Part shown: positions 22,401-34,700 of the stretch, piece by piece | Position numbering within the stretch: position 1 is the stretch's first letter | How the letters are laid out: each line of letters begins with the position of its first letter | From: Amborella trichopoda | Taxonomy: Eukaryota; Streptophyta; Magnoliopsida; Amborellales; Amborellaceae | Direction of reading: 5' to 3' | DNA length: 64,000 nucleotides | Assembly: GCF_000471905.2 (NCBI RefSeq) | Contig: NW_006500178.1 | Location: 3,652,780-3,716,779, forward strand | Program-made: the position numbers and the translations under genes | The notes under the pieces: model-generated | The model's input: only the letters and a program-made list of their open reading frames with translations | Databases searched by the model: none | What the model was told of the DNA's origin: nothing

Positions 22401-25400
22401 GTCAAACACATGTCACTACAGTGGAAAGGAGGATTCTCCCTATGAATGTGTACATGTATCCCTTTTCAGGGTTGCTTTCCGATAATACGGATGTCATATG
22501 TACATGTCATGTACAAGTTTGTTGAGGATTCAGCTTTTGCTCTTACAGGCCTACCTCCGCACACAGGAGACCATGCAACTCTCTTGGCCAACAAACCATC
22601 ATTGGGCATCTCTCGGACCTCAATAAGGGATGACCCATTATAAACCCTTTTTTATAGTGCCACATACTTATGGGTTAGGGTTTTGGACATGACCAGGAAC
22701 ATAGACCACCTAACTCTTAGTCAGCCAACACACACACTCCCACTCCCACTGAAGTGTATGAACCACCATAAGTGTCTTTTACATGCTCTCACAGCCTTTG
22801 AAGGCCACAAACCCCAACAACATTTTTGACTTGGTCATTTGGCTTTTCAGTCCTTAAAAGTTTTGTTCCCTAAGTTGTTGGTTTCTACTAGAGTGTCTAA
22901 GTTTCAATGTGAGGCTTGCGAGCTGTCAAAACATTGTAGAAACTCTTATTTACCAAGTAGTAATAAAAGTAATATTCCTGTCGCTATTGTTCATTTTGAT
23001 GTTTGGGATCTTTCTCGTGTTACCTCTTGTTTTGGTTATCGCTATTTTGTTTTTTTTATGGATGATTACTCTCAATGCATTTGGATCTACCTTATAAAAC
23101 CAAAGATCAAGTTCAAATATTTGTAAGGTCTTTCATAAGATGATTCTCACCAATTTGATACTAAAATCAAGGTACTTCGATCTCACCATGGTGGGAAGTA
23201 TTGTAATGAAGATACTTGGATGGGCATGGAGTAATACATCAAAACTCTTGCACGTGTATGGTACAACAAAATGGTGTAGCTGAAAGAAAGAACGTACAAC
23301 TCTTTTCTTAAGCATGAACATACCAAAGAAATTCTGGTCTGAAGCTGCGCTCACTGCATCCTATTTTATTAATTGGATGCCATCTAGTATTTTAGATTAT
23401 GAGTCCCATATAAACTTTTCTATCCTGTTTGTCCATTGTTCAATGCTGCCCTTAAAGTCTTTGGTTGTGCTTGCTTTGCTCATTTTTTGGGCAGTTTCTT
23501 GGATCCCAAATATGTAAAATGTATTTTTCTTTGTTATCCATCTTTGCAAAAGGGTTATAAATGCTATGATCCAATGTCAGGGAAGAAAGTTATCTCAATG
23601 GATGTAGCTTTTTTTGAGTCCACTCTCTTCTTCCCGAGCTCTCTTCAGGGGCAGAACAGTGTGGAAGAAAGGTCCTTCCTCTTCCTATAACTATTATTTC
23701 TGATTCTTGAACCTAGGATGACAGTTTTTTGTTTGCCGGGGGGGGGGGGAGATTTCTAATGTTGCTGAAAAGAAAGAATTAAAATTCTATACTCGACGAG
23801 AGCAAAAGGAAGTGGAGTTTATCATAGTTGACAAGGCTTCACGCCAATTGTATGCTTCTAATCCAACTAATATTTCCAGACCCTAGTGCGACGATTCTCA
23901 TCTGCACCGATGCTGTATGCCAAGATAAATGAAGTCGCACTATACACCTGATTAATTTTGTTTCTTATGAGTCCTTGTCTCCTTCCTATCAAGCTTTCAT
24001 GTCTTCTAGTCTTTTCCTTCCGGTGTTATAGAAGCGTTAGCTCATTCCACCTGGAAAGAAGCTATGTGCGAGGAGATGAGGTATTAATGAAGAATGGTAC
24101 TTAGGAGCTGATAGATTCTCCTAAAAGGTAGAAGCTAAGCTGGATGGTTGCAAATGGGTCTACATGATAAAATACAAGGCTGATGATATAATTAACAAAT
24201 ACAAGGCGAATATTTGCCTAGGGCTTATGGAATAGACTCTCAGGTGACTTTTACTCCTATGGCTAAGATGAACTCCATTTGGGTCCTTATCTTTGTATTT
24301 AGGAAAACGCTTTGACAATGATGATGATATCTTTGGCGGCTAACATGGAGGGGCCGTTACAACAACTAGATATCATGAATGTGTTCCCTTATGGGGAATT
24401 ATAGGAAGAACTGTACATGGTTCCTCCACCTGATTTCAGGCTCCTAGATATGAGGGAAAAGTGTGTAGATTGAGAAAGGTCATTTATGGACTAAAAAGCA
24501 GTCTCCCTGAGTGTGGTTTGAAAGGTTTAATAGTGTTGTCCAAAGAGTCAGTATAGTCAAAGTCATACTGATCTTACCTTATTTGTGAAACATACCAAGG
24601 TCAGTACCTCTGCCTTGATTATATATGTGGATGCTATTGTTGTAACATGTAATTGTCCTTAGGAAATTCAATAACTCTAGAACTTTTTGGCAAGGGAATT
24701 TGAAATTAAGGATCTAGTCCCATTGAAATATTTTCTTAGAATAGAGGTGGTCAGAGATGAAATTTTATTTCTCAAAGGTATGGCTATGTAGAACTTTAAG
24801 TATAAATTCAAATTTTTTCTCTTTTTCATTATTAATAATTGGAATATCTAGTTACAATTGCCACAATACAATGCAGAAATAGAAATGAAACCTACTACAA
24901 TCTAGGATCTTCAACTCTTGCTGCAAAACAAAATTCATTCAAAACTATATTCATACTTATAATAATATAAATATGAATACAATTAGGTGTCCTAGTCCAG
25001 GTAGGAATCCTAATTCAAACTGGACTCTTAATGCAAATAGGGCTTCTAAACAAAAGTATGAATCAAGAACTGAAAAATAAAATTAATAAATAAAATTGGG
25101 AAGACTCATTGAACTTTTGCCTAGGGTTACCCCCTTGGGACTTTGCACACCCCACACCCGATTACAAAATGATGGCGCATTTGATCCCTAGGTCCTGCTG
25201 AACCCACTACTGGGAAACCCCTCTAGAATACCCTATCACAAAATTATGGGGCTGAGAGCATGGGCTACTACAATTAGAGTTTCTTTAGACCCTTTTGAAA
25301 AACATTGGGGCATGCCTCTATGTGGCACCTCCGGTAACCAATACTAGGGTTGGGCATGCCCCCTCTCTATATCCTTAGTGCTGTGTATCACCCTTAGGTC

Positions 25401-28400
25401 TATATTGGGGGGGGGAGGAGTGTGCCACCTAGAGAGAGAGAGAGAGAGAGGTACGTGTAGAACGAAGGTAGGTAAGAAAGTAGTGGGAGGGTCGTACCTT
25501 ACTTAATACGTACCGACNNNNNNNNNNNNNNNNNNNNACCGAACTAACTAGGTTAGGGTCGATGCCCGTCCTTATACTTACGTTAGTCTGTGTAGTACCT
25601 ACGTACGTAGTATTAGGGGGGTAGGGGGAGGGAGTGCCGACCTACGAGAGAGAGAGAGAGAGAGAGGTCTGAGAAACAAGGGTGAAAAGAATTGAGGGGT
25701 GCTCCTTATATACGCCATAATGGCTGAAGGTATTGCACTTAGATTAGGATTCAGTTTGATTGAAAGAGTTTCTGGTAGTCTATGAGATGAGAGAGAATCA
25801 AATCAGAGCCATCCATCCTCGAAATCACCCATCATGATTTAGGAACTTTGTCCTCTGAATCTTTGATCCATATCCACATCTAGTCAATCAAGGATAAGAC
25901 TAGTCAAATCTTCTATTTTGACTAAAATTTCTTTTCTCTCACAAAGACATTGTAGAAATTCAAAGTCCAAGAGTCTTGGTCAATTCTCAAAGTCATAAGA
26001 ATATTTTACAAAACACAATATTCTCTTCTTCCAAATAATATTCTTACGAAATCTTTTCCAAATCTTGCTAGATTCCCCACCAGATCTCCCAACTCATTGG
26101 GAAGTATATGGGGCATGTGGGCCACGTGGGCCCCATGTTCAACTCCATGTGGACCCCCACATGTGGGAGCTCGGTCCTTGGCCCCCATTGTGGGTCTCAC
26201 GATGCCCCTACCAAATTCATAAATATAAGAACTACCCTTTAAAAGGGATTTAAGCCATAAAATAATTTATAAATTTTTTAAAAGATATTTAAAATCATAG
26301 CAACATTAATAAAATTGAAAGCAATATTTTTGAAGATCTTAAAAAAAATCTAAAACACTCGTAAAATAAATTTAAAAGTGGATTGGTTCTTATGTGTGCT
26401 AGAAACGCTGATTCAATACTATCTTCTCAAGCCAATCCAATGGGACCCATAACCCAAAGTTATGTGCAGGGATCGTGATTGATCCATCAAAACTGGCGAA
26501 TAAATAATGGAAGCATAGACTCAGTATGTGGATTATAGGTTGCCCCCCAAGAGCAAGTGACATGCACATATCACTAAAGTGCAAAAGGTACTATCTCAAT
26601 GATTATAGACATGTATCCCTTTGTAAGGTTGTTTCCCAAAATACATGTGTCATATGTATATGTCGTGCAAAAGTTTGTTGATGATTTCACCTTCACTCTT
26701 ACAAGCCTGCAACTGCATACAGGAGACCACAAAGCTATCTTGGCAACCTTGTAGAAATCATCAATTGGAAGATTTTCATGTTTTCATCCGGCTTGACTTG
26801 CACAGCCTCGAGTTCGCAAACTAAAGCTCTAAATTGCTGTATATGCTTGGTTAATTTGCCTCCTTCATTCATCTTCAAATCTGAATATTTTTTCATAGCC
26901 GTTGTTTTTCTAGTGTGAGAAGGAGTGGCATAATCTGCCTCGAGTCGTTCATGAATCCCCTTTGCTGTCTTCAAGGGCTCATACTAGAGAGCATGGGTGT
27001 CATCCATGGTCATAAGTAGAACATACTGTGCCAAAGTGTTTTTGCACTCCCACTGAGCTTAAGAATCCCTAATGAACTGCCTTTCATAAACATTACCTCT
27101 TGGGGTAGTTGGGGATCATCAGTAAGCATTTAGCTAAGTCCTTCTTTGAAGAGGACATAGCCTATTTTTATCTTCCAACTAGCATAGTTCTTCCTATCAA
27201 ATCTTTTAGACTCAATAAACTCTGCCAGGAAGCTTTTTGTTGTCATGTTTCTAGACTCAAAAATAAAAAAAAATCCTAGACTGACAATAAAATTTAGAGG
27301 CTTTGATACCAATGAAAGGAGTGGCTATGTGGTACTGCAAGTTAAGAAATTTAGCAATTTTTTATTTTTCTTTTATTAATATACCTGAATTTCACTTACA
27401 TGGGCTACAATACACTGCTGTGAATTTAAAATCCTAAACACAACCTAGGATCTTTACTTTTCAAAACAAATGGATATCATCTAGGAGCAATAAGCAATCT
27501 TCCACTATGATTTTAAGTACAAAATATGTTCCTAAAAATTTACAAAAAAATATAAAATATGATTGTAAAGTAATTAAATAACCTGAAAAGACTTACTAGA
27601 AGATGCCTAGAGTTACCCTCACAGGTCTTGATACACCCCATATCCAATTTCTTGACCGATGATACTTTTTTGTCCTTTTTTTATCTTGCTGAAATTTTAG
27701 AGATGGGAAGCTTTCATAGGCAGTATCTCTTACTATGGGGTTTTGGAGAGCATGGAAACATAACTAGCGTTTGTAGGAACTTTAGGAGCAAATTAGGGCT
27801 AGGCTTGCAGGCATAGAATCCTCCTATGGCTGGCCATAGTCTTTTTTCTTATCCAAACAGCAAAACCCTAGTTAGGGTTTCAATGTGGCACCCTTGTCTT
27901 TTCAAATTTTGGGTGGCATGACCCTTTTTAGAAGGGAGGAGAGAGAAAAATAAATTTTTTATGAGAAAGATTTGGTGCATTGAGGAGAGAGAAATACATG
28001 TGTTGACAGAGAGGGGGCTCAGTGGTGTTTAAATAAAAAGAATATCTTCTCCTATGTGGATTAGAATTTCTTCCTTAGGTATTGCTTATCCAATGACACA
28101 ACTTGACCAATAGGAACTTAGGAAATCTGTGGATTTAGAGAGAACAAATCTGAGCCATCCATCCCATAAATCAACCATCATGATTTTGGGTGGAAATTAG
28201 GAACTTTATCCCCTTATAATATGACCCTAGGCCAACTTTTATTTAAGCTAGAGTTATAACCAATCCAAAACTTCCTACTATCTTTCTAAAATCTGTGGGA
28301 AGTCAAACTAATTAGAGTTTTAGTCAAACCAAACTCCTAATTAAAACAATTTTTTAATATTTAAAAGATTTCCTTAAATAACCTTTAACCAAGAAGAAAA

Positions 28401-31400
28401 TATTTCACAAATAAAAGCAAGAGGACGTGCCACCCAAGGGAGATTAAGTGCTCCCCACATCCCATCCGTGGGGTGGCACACATGTGGGGCTAGATCCTGG
28501 ATCCCACATGTGCCCTTATAAATTTTAAAAATTATGAAAATGCCCTTTTGAAGGATTTTACAGCAGAAATAAATTTTTAAAATTCTGAAATTTTTTGTAA
28601 AAATCATAAAAACACTTCTAATGCCAAAATAAAATATTTTAGAAGTGGAATGGTACCAATGATCAAAAAATTAACAACAATAAGAGCACTCCACTTGACC
28701 CAAGAACCATGATCCACTACGGTTTTCATGTCCAACCTTACAAAGACCTATGACCCACGGTTTCAATGTAAAGGCTCATGATCGGCTTGTCAAGGTTGAT
28801 TAATAAACAATGGAACCATGATCCTGGATGTAGATTTCAGTATCCCTCTTTAAGAGCAAGTCTAACAGTTGTCACTATAGTGCAAAGGGGGCTCTCTCTA
28901 TGCATATGTACACATGTCCCAATATAGGGATACTTCCCAGTGATGCGGCTATCATGTGTATATGATGTGTCGAAGTTTTTTGAGGTTTTGGCCCTTGCTT
29001 TCACAGGCATACAACCGCTCATAGGAGACCACACCATAGTTGCGGGACCCTTGGGGGAAGGCCTCGGTCTCACCTTAGGAACTCGATCCCATAGTTCCTC
29101 TAAAGGATCTTAAGAGGGAGATGGATTTAGAAAATATGGATCTCGCTCCCTATAAAATGAGATCTCGGTCTACATGCTTGTAGGATCCAAGGAGAGGAAC
29201 TATACTATTAATTGAACTACTGTTCCTCTCCTTAGTATTATAGATTTATTTCTTTAAAATATATTAAGCTGTGGTGCATATCACATTGTATTATGCTAGA
29301 AGTATGTATTAATTAACTATTGTTTAATATCATAATAAGTCAATTTATGATATTATTAAACTGTATTATTGTTAGCAAATTGGAGTATTATAACTATGGC
29401 ATTGGTAATAAGCTAAGGTGTGTGATAATGGATCGAGCGATCATTGGCTCATTCCTGATTTATTCTATTAATTGATCTTGGTTTATGTATTATGGACTAT
29501 AGATCCCTCCTGGTCAAAAACTCAATCCCAACGTCATGGGATATTGATCCCAGGTATCCTAGGATCTAGCTTCTTAACTTGTTGAATATACAGACGTTGA
29601 TCCTAACCCAAGTTGCTTCCACCCTATAGCAGTTTGGTGCTCCCCGAACTGAACTTGCTCCCGAACCTGCTCCTGCCTCCAACAGCTATGGACCACATAG
29701 TCCTCCTGGCCAGCAAACATCATCTTTGGGCATCTCTTTGAACTCAATAAGTGATGACCCACTCTAAACCCCTTTCGGCAATGCCACATGCCCAGGGGTA
29801 TGCGTTTTGGACATAACCAGGGCCATAAATCACCCAATCCATGGTCAATCAATACACACACTCCCACTGAAGTACATATTCCACTATAAATTATCATTTT
29901 TTAAGCTTTCTAGGTCTTTCATCATCATCATCATCATCATCATCCCAATTGATTGGGGTCGGCTACACGAATCTTGGTCTGCCATTCTGCTCTATTAAAA
30001 GTCATACCATTAGTGAGGCCATAAGTCTTCAGATCTTTCCAAACTACTTCCAACCACGTTCTTTTTAGCCTACCCTTTACCCTTTTAAGCCGTTCCACTT
30101 GAACTAACTCGCACCTCCTAGCAAATGCGAGTTAACTTTCTAGGCCTTTGAAGAATAGAAAACCCAACAGAAAGACCACAAAGGCCTGAGTTAGAGATTC
30201 TCCTCCGAAAGGAATTGGGCTTCACCACTTCTTTTTTCCTCCCCTCATCCTTTTCCATCTCAACTACCAATCTTCTTCAAAGTTTAGCTGCTGCTCTTTG
30301 AGCCCTACCCAAGTGCAACATTCAGTTTTATAGGTTCTACCATCCGTGTTGCGTAGAAAATCCTAAGAAGACCAGACATCCATCATCCCAAAATCTCTTT
30401 TAAATACCTTCCATCCCTAGTCCTTTGAATCCCAAACTCAACCCTAGTTGCACCCCTTTCATCATTGTTATCTTGCTGAACTGTTGAATTCCAGCAATTC
30501 TAACCATGATTAAGCCCTTTAAATTCAAACCTTAAACTTCAACTCGACCTTGCCAAATCCTCCCCCATAAAGCTAGCTTAAGTCCAACCTCATTATTATT
30601 ATTGTTATTATTACTATTATTGGGTAGTTCAACGGCCCGCGGGCGTAATGGAGCTCAAGACGTCATCTTGTGGTGCCCTGCCATGCTGAGCACTTAGCCT
30701 TGTGCCCATTTCTACTTCATTCCTTAATAATAGAAGAGACGAATACATCCAAAACCCACTGTATGGAGTGTTTAGGAAAACCTGAACCCTTTAGAACTTC
30801 TAAATCCTAGCCTAAGCAGAACTCCAGATCCTACTCCAAACCATTTCTTTCATGCCCAAAACGCATGTTTCGCTTGTGTAGGAGACAAAGCCCCTTGGTA
30901 TTATAGCAATTACTATGCGTTATTTGGATAATGTATCTTCTCTACTCTTTTCCTTTTTACAGTTAGATTGATTTAGAAGTGATATTTGCTCAAAATTTCC
31001 CTTGGATGTTATCCATGAATTTGCAACCCTGCTACTATTTATTCATTGATGGTCTTTTTTGAAATTATATGCATTGCGAATATGCTTGTGTGTTTATGCT
31101 ATGGACTATTGTAAAACATTTGTACTTCTGTTGCTTTGTTGTGTAGTTCATTGGCACTCCTCATTGGATGGCTCCGGAAGTGATTCAGGAAAGCCGATAC
31201 GATGGAAAGGTAACAAAGTCATATTGTTCATTTTGTTATTTGGTATCTGCAAGTACATGTTTTAGGTGAATTTATATATTGTAGCTCACTACCATGAACT
31301 GGTATTCTTTCCCGACAGTTACATGCACTTCTTGTGATGACCTTTTCATCTCATTCTGCTTGTAGATTTTCATGCATTTAGATTTTTTGATTGAAATACT

Positions 31401-31702
31401 TTTGATGTGTTATGGTTATCTCAAGCTGTATGTCAATCTGGATCTATACAATGAGCATAACTTCCTGCTAGCTTCTCATATTTTTGTGTAGATGTTACCA
31501 GACTGATACAACTGACAATGTCAGAAGGCCATGGAAATTCTAATTAGTCAGTTCTTTTTCCTCTGCTCATGAAATGCAATCTAACAGCTTCCTTTGTAGG
31601 TGGATGTTTGGGCTCTTGGAGTGTCTGCAATTGAAATGGCTGAGGTACTATCTTAAGAACTATGGAAACATTTGTCCCTGTTTTTTATTTGTGATGGGCA
31701 AC

Positions 31703-31753
<51 letters not shown>

Positions 31754-34700
31754 GTTTGAACTTAACTTGAAATATTAGCCGAATTTCAGTGTCCTTCCTT
31801 TTGTCTCTAATTTTGATGGTTCTGTTTTAACTTTGAGTATTTTTCCCCTCTTTCTTTTTTGTACCTGGGATCTAATAAGAGTTTCCAGTGATTCTCTAAT
31901 AGTCCATTTTGTCTTTTCATTCTCAGGGGCTACCACCACGATCGACCGTGCATCCGATGAGAGTCAGTATTGTTCTGGAGAACTCAAGTTCTGATTGTAT
32001 GCATGGAAATCACATTTCAGGATTGTTTGTGCTTTAATGTGAAGCAGTTTTTCTATTTTAAAATAGGATATCTTAGATATGATGCTCTGTTTGGAATACT
32101 TTTCTCTAGTTACGTATATATGTGACTTATTCTGGAGATCACAATATAGTGCACAAGTTTTGAATAATGTGAGTGATTTGTCTTGGATGGAAGACCTCTC
32201 TTTATATCTACTAGTTTATCTGCTATCTATATCTGTCCATGTACACACATGCACTTGCATGTGGTCTTGTGTCTTTGTCATTCTAGATATTAAGAGGTGG
32301 AGACATTCATGTTTTCATAGCTTCGTGAAACTATTGTTTCTCCAATAAAATTACGACTAATGTTTCTCCAATAATATTACTTCCATGAATTTGATATAAT
32401 GCAACATAAAGGTTCTCACTATGAAGTCCCTCTTGCCCATTTCTAGATTGAAAATTTTGCAGGACCTTGTGTTTCCGCACCTGCATTTTGACATACATGT
32501 CCAAAACATGAAATTGTACTGTCCTCTATTGCTTTTTATTCAAATTTTGAGATGGAAGTAGTTGGGAATTACCTATCTCTACTCACCACAACTGGCAAAA
32601 TCAGCAATAAAGAAATCTAAACATAGATTCTGATGAAGGACTGCCTCTTTGTTATTATGAAGAAGGGAGCAATTTCCTCAAAGGTACATGGCTTCTCAAA
32701 TTGCCTTTTAAGAGGTTCATCATCATCATCATCATCGCCAAAGCCTTTTCGCAACTAATTGGGCTCGCCTACATGAATCCTGGTCCGCCATTCTGCTCTC
32801 TTAAGGGTCATATCCTCAGTGAGGCCATAAGTCCCCATATCTTTTCTCACTGCTCCCAACCATGTCCTTTTTCACCTATCTATTGCCTTTTTTGAGCCTT
32901 CCACTTGAACTAACTTGGACCTCCTAACAGGTGCTATACTGGTTCTGTGCCACACATTGTCAGTCTACCTAAGTCTACTGTCTTTCATCTTATTGCTTAT
33001 TGGTGCCACACCTAAATTTTCTAGAATATATTCATTTCGATTTCTATCCCTTCTTGTCTTGCCACTCATCCATCTCAGCATTCTCATCTCCGCTAAACTT
33101 ATTCTGCGGGTACACTATTTTTTCACTATGGAACATTCTGCCCCATAGAGCAAAGTTGATCTGACAACTGTAACTTGCCCTTCAACTTCATTGGTATGCG
33201 GCAATCACATAAAATTCTAGTTGCACATCTCCAATTCGCCTACCCAACTCTAATTTTATGTGTGACATCTTCCTCAATCTCCATTTTCTTGGATTATCAA
33301 CTTAAGATATCGAAAGTGCGCTCTTTTTAGTATTTCTTGGCTGTCAATCTTAACTACTTCCTCGTCTCTACTCCTATTATTACTAAACTTGCATTCCATA
33401 TACTTTGTCTTAGTCTTGCTAATTTTAAAACCTTTAGATTCTAGATCATCCCTTTAAAGTAATACCTTTGTGTTGTTGCCGTTTTGGGGCTCATCGATCA
33501 AAACTGTCATCTTTGAACAACATGCACCACGGTACCTCATCTTGTAGGTGTCTAGTTAAGTTTTCTATAGCTAAAACAAGAAGCTACGGGCTCAATGCTG
33601 ACCCCTGATGTAGATCTATTGTCATTGGAAACTCACTCGTTTCTCCTCTAGTTGTTCGTACATTAGTTAGCTCTCCATTGTACATTTCTCTCACCATGTC
33701 GATGTAGTGTCTGGAGATTCGTTTCTTTTTCAACGCCCACCAAATTAAATCTTGAGGTACTCTATCATAAGCTTTATCTAGATTAATTACCTAATAAGGA
33801 AAATAGCCTCGGTCGTTGACCTTCTTGGTATAAAATCGAATTGGTTTTCTGATACATTCGTTTCATGACTTAGTCGTTGGTGAATCACTCTCTCCCAGAG
33901 CTTCATAGTGTGGCCCATAAGTTTGATCCTTTGATAGTTCATACAATTATGTAGTCTTATTTATTCTTGTAAATAGGTACCACAGTACTTTTCCTCCATT
34001 CATCTGGTATTTTCGTTGTTTTCAACACTTTATTGAACAACTTGGGCAGCCAGATAATGCCAATCTCCCCCATACACTTCCAAATCTCTTTCGGGATACC
34101 ATGTGGTCCTAAAGCCTTTCCTATCTTCTTCCTTTTCAAAGCTTCTTCCAATATCCTAATCCTATGTATGTATCTATAACCTCAGCCCTCATTTATGCAA
34201 ACTGTTCCTTCTACCGCTATGTTCCCATTATGTTTGTCATTTAATAATTTTTTAAAATAAGTTCCTACCTTTCGTTGACCTCTTCATCCTTCACCAAGAT
34301 CCTTTGATTCTCACTCTTAATGCATTTAATATGGTCTAGATCCTTTCATTTTTTCTCTCATTTTTGCTAATTTGAAGACATCTTTTTCACCTTTTCTTGT
34401 TCCTAGTTTACTGTATAAATTATCATATGCCGTAAGTTTAGCCTTACTATTTGTTTAATGTTTTTTTTAGCATTTTCATATTCTTTGGAGTTTTAATCAT
34501 TTCTATTACGCTGGCAAGTTTTATAACATATGATCGTTTTTCGCTAATGGCCTTGTGAACCTCATCACTGCACCACCAAGTTTCCTCATCGGAATTTCTT
34601 TTTCCTCTAGATTCTTCTAAAACTTCGTTTGCCACTTTCTTAGTACAGTCAGCCATCTCATTCCACATAACATTGACCTCATGTTCAGAGTTCTATTTTC

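Larger units (their letters stand above)
18828..24771 (+). mobile_element. Ty1/copia element 2, 3'-truncated, split by a foreign LTR
   Basis: A 5' LTR (about 18828-19171, ending TTTTTAACA) is followed by a PBS-like TGGTATTAGAACAAGG at 19172. Gag, protease, integrase and reverse transcriptase follow in copia order on the plus strand. A 2-kb LTR of another family splits the pre-integrase region at 20842-22819. The element ends abruptly in reverse transcriptase at about 24771, where another copy of that LTR begins. No 3' LTR is present. The LTR start is a best guess. Confidence 0.8.
24772..26746 (-). mobile_element. 2-kb LTR (family X, copy 2), truncated
   Basis: Starts TCAAAGGTATGGCTATG, homologous to copies 1, 3 and 4, and breaks off at CTTGGCAACC where family-X gag begins on the minus strand. 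It contains a 20-N gap at 25518-25537 flanked by a noisy repeat of its own sequence. In a minus-strand view it is the 3' LTR of the element whose 5' LTR is copy 3. Confidence 0.7.
27313..30169 (-). mobile_element. 2-kb LTR (family X, copy 3), 5' LTR with two nested insertions
   Basis: Begins TGAAAGGAGTGGCTATG on the plus strand and ends AACCCAACA at 30169. It is about 2.0 kb after subtracting a 655-bp candidate solo LTR (29041-29695) and a 212-bp RTE LINE (29920-30131) with their duplications. Next to the PBS it acts as the 5' LTR of a minus-strand copia element that has lost pol. Confidence 0.75.
17144..31146 (+). other. 14.0-kb SIK1 intron filled with transposable elements
   Basis: The intron separates the DFG exon from the FIGTPHW exon. 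From left to right it holds a LINE 3' end, copia element 2 split by an LTR, a rearranged minus-strand copia element with a solo-LTR candidate and an RTE LINE, and about 1 kb of unassigned sequence (30170-31146). 17144-17930 has only AT-rich sequence with a G-run at 17701-17720. Confidence 0.9.
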
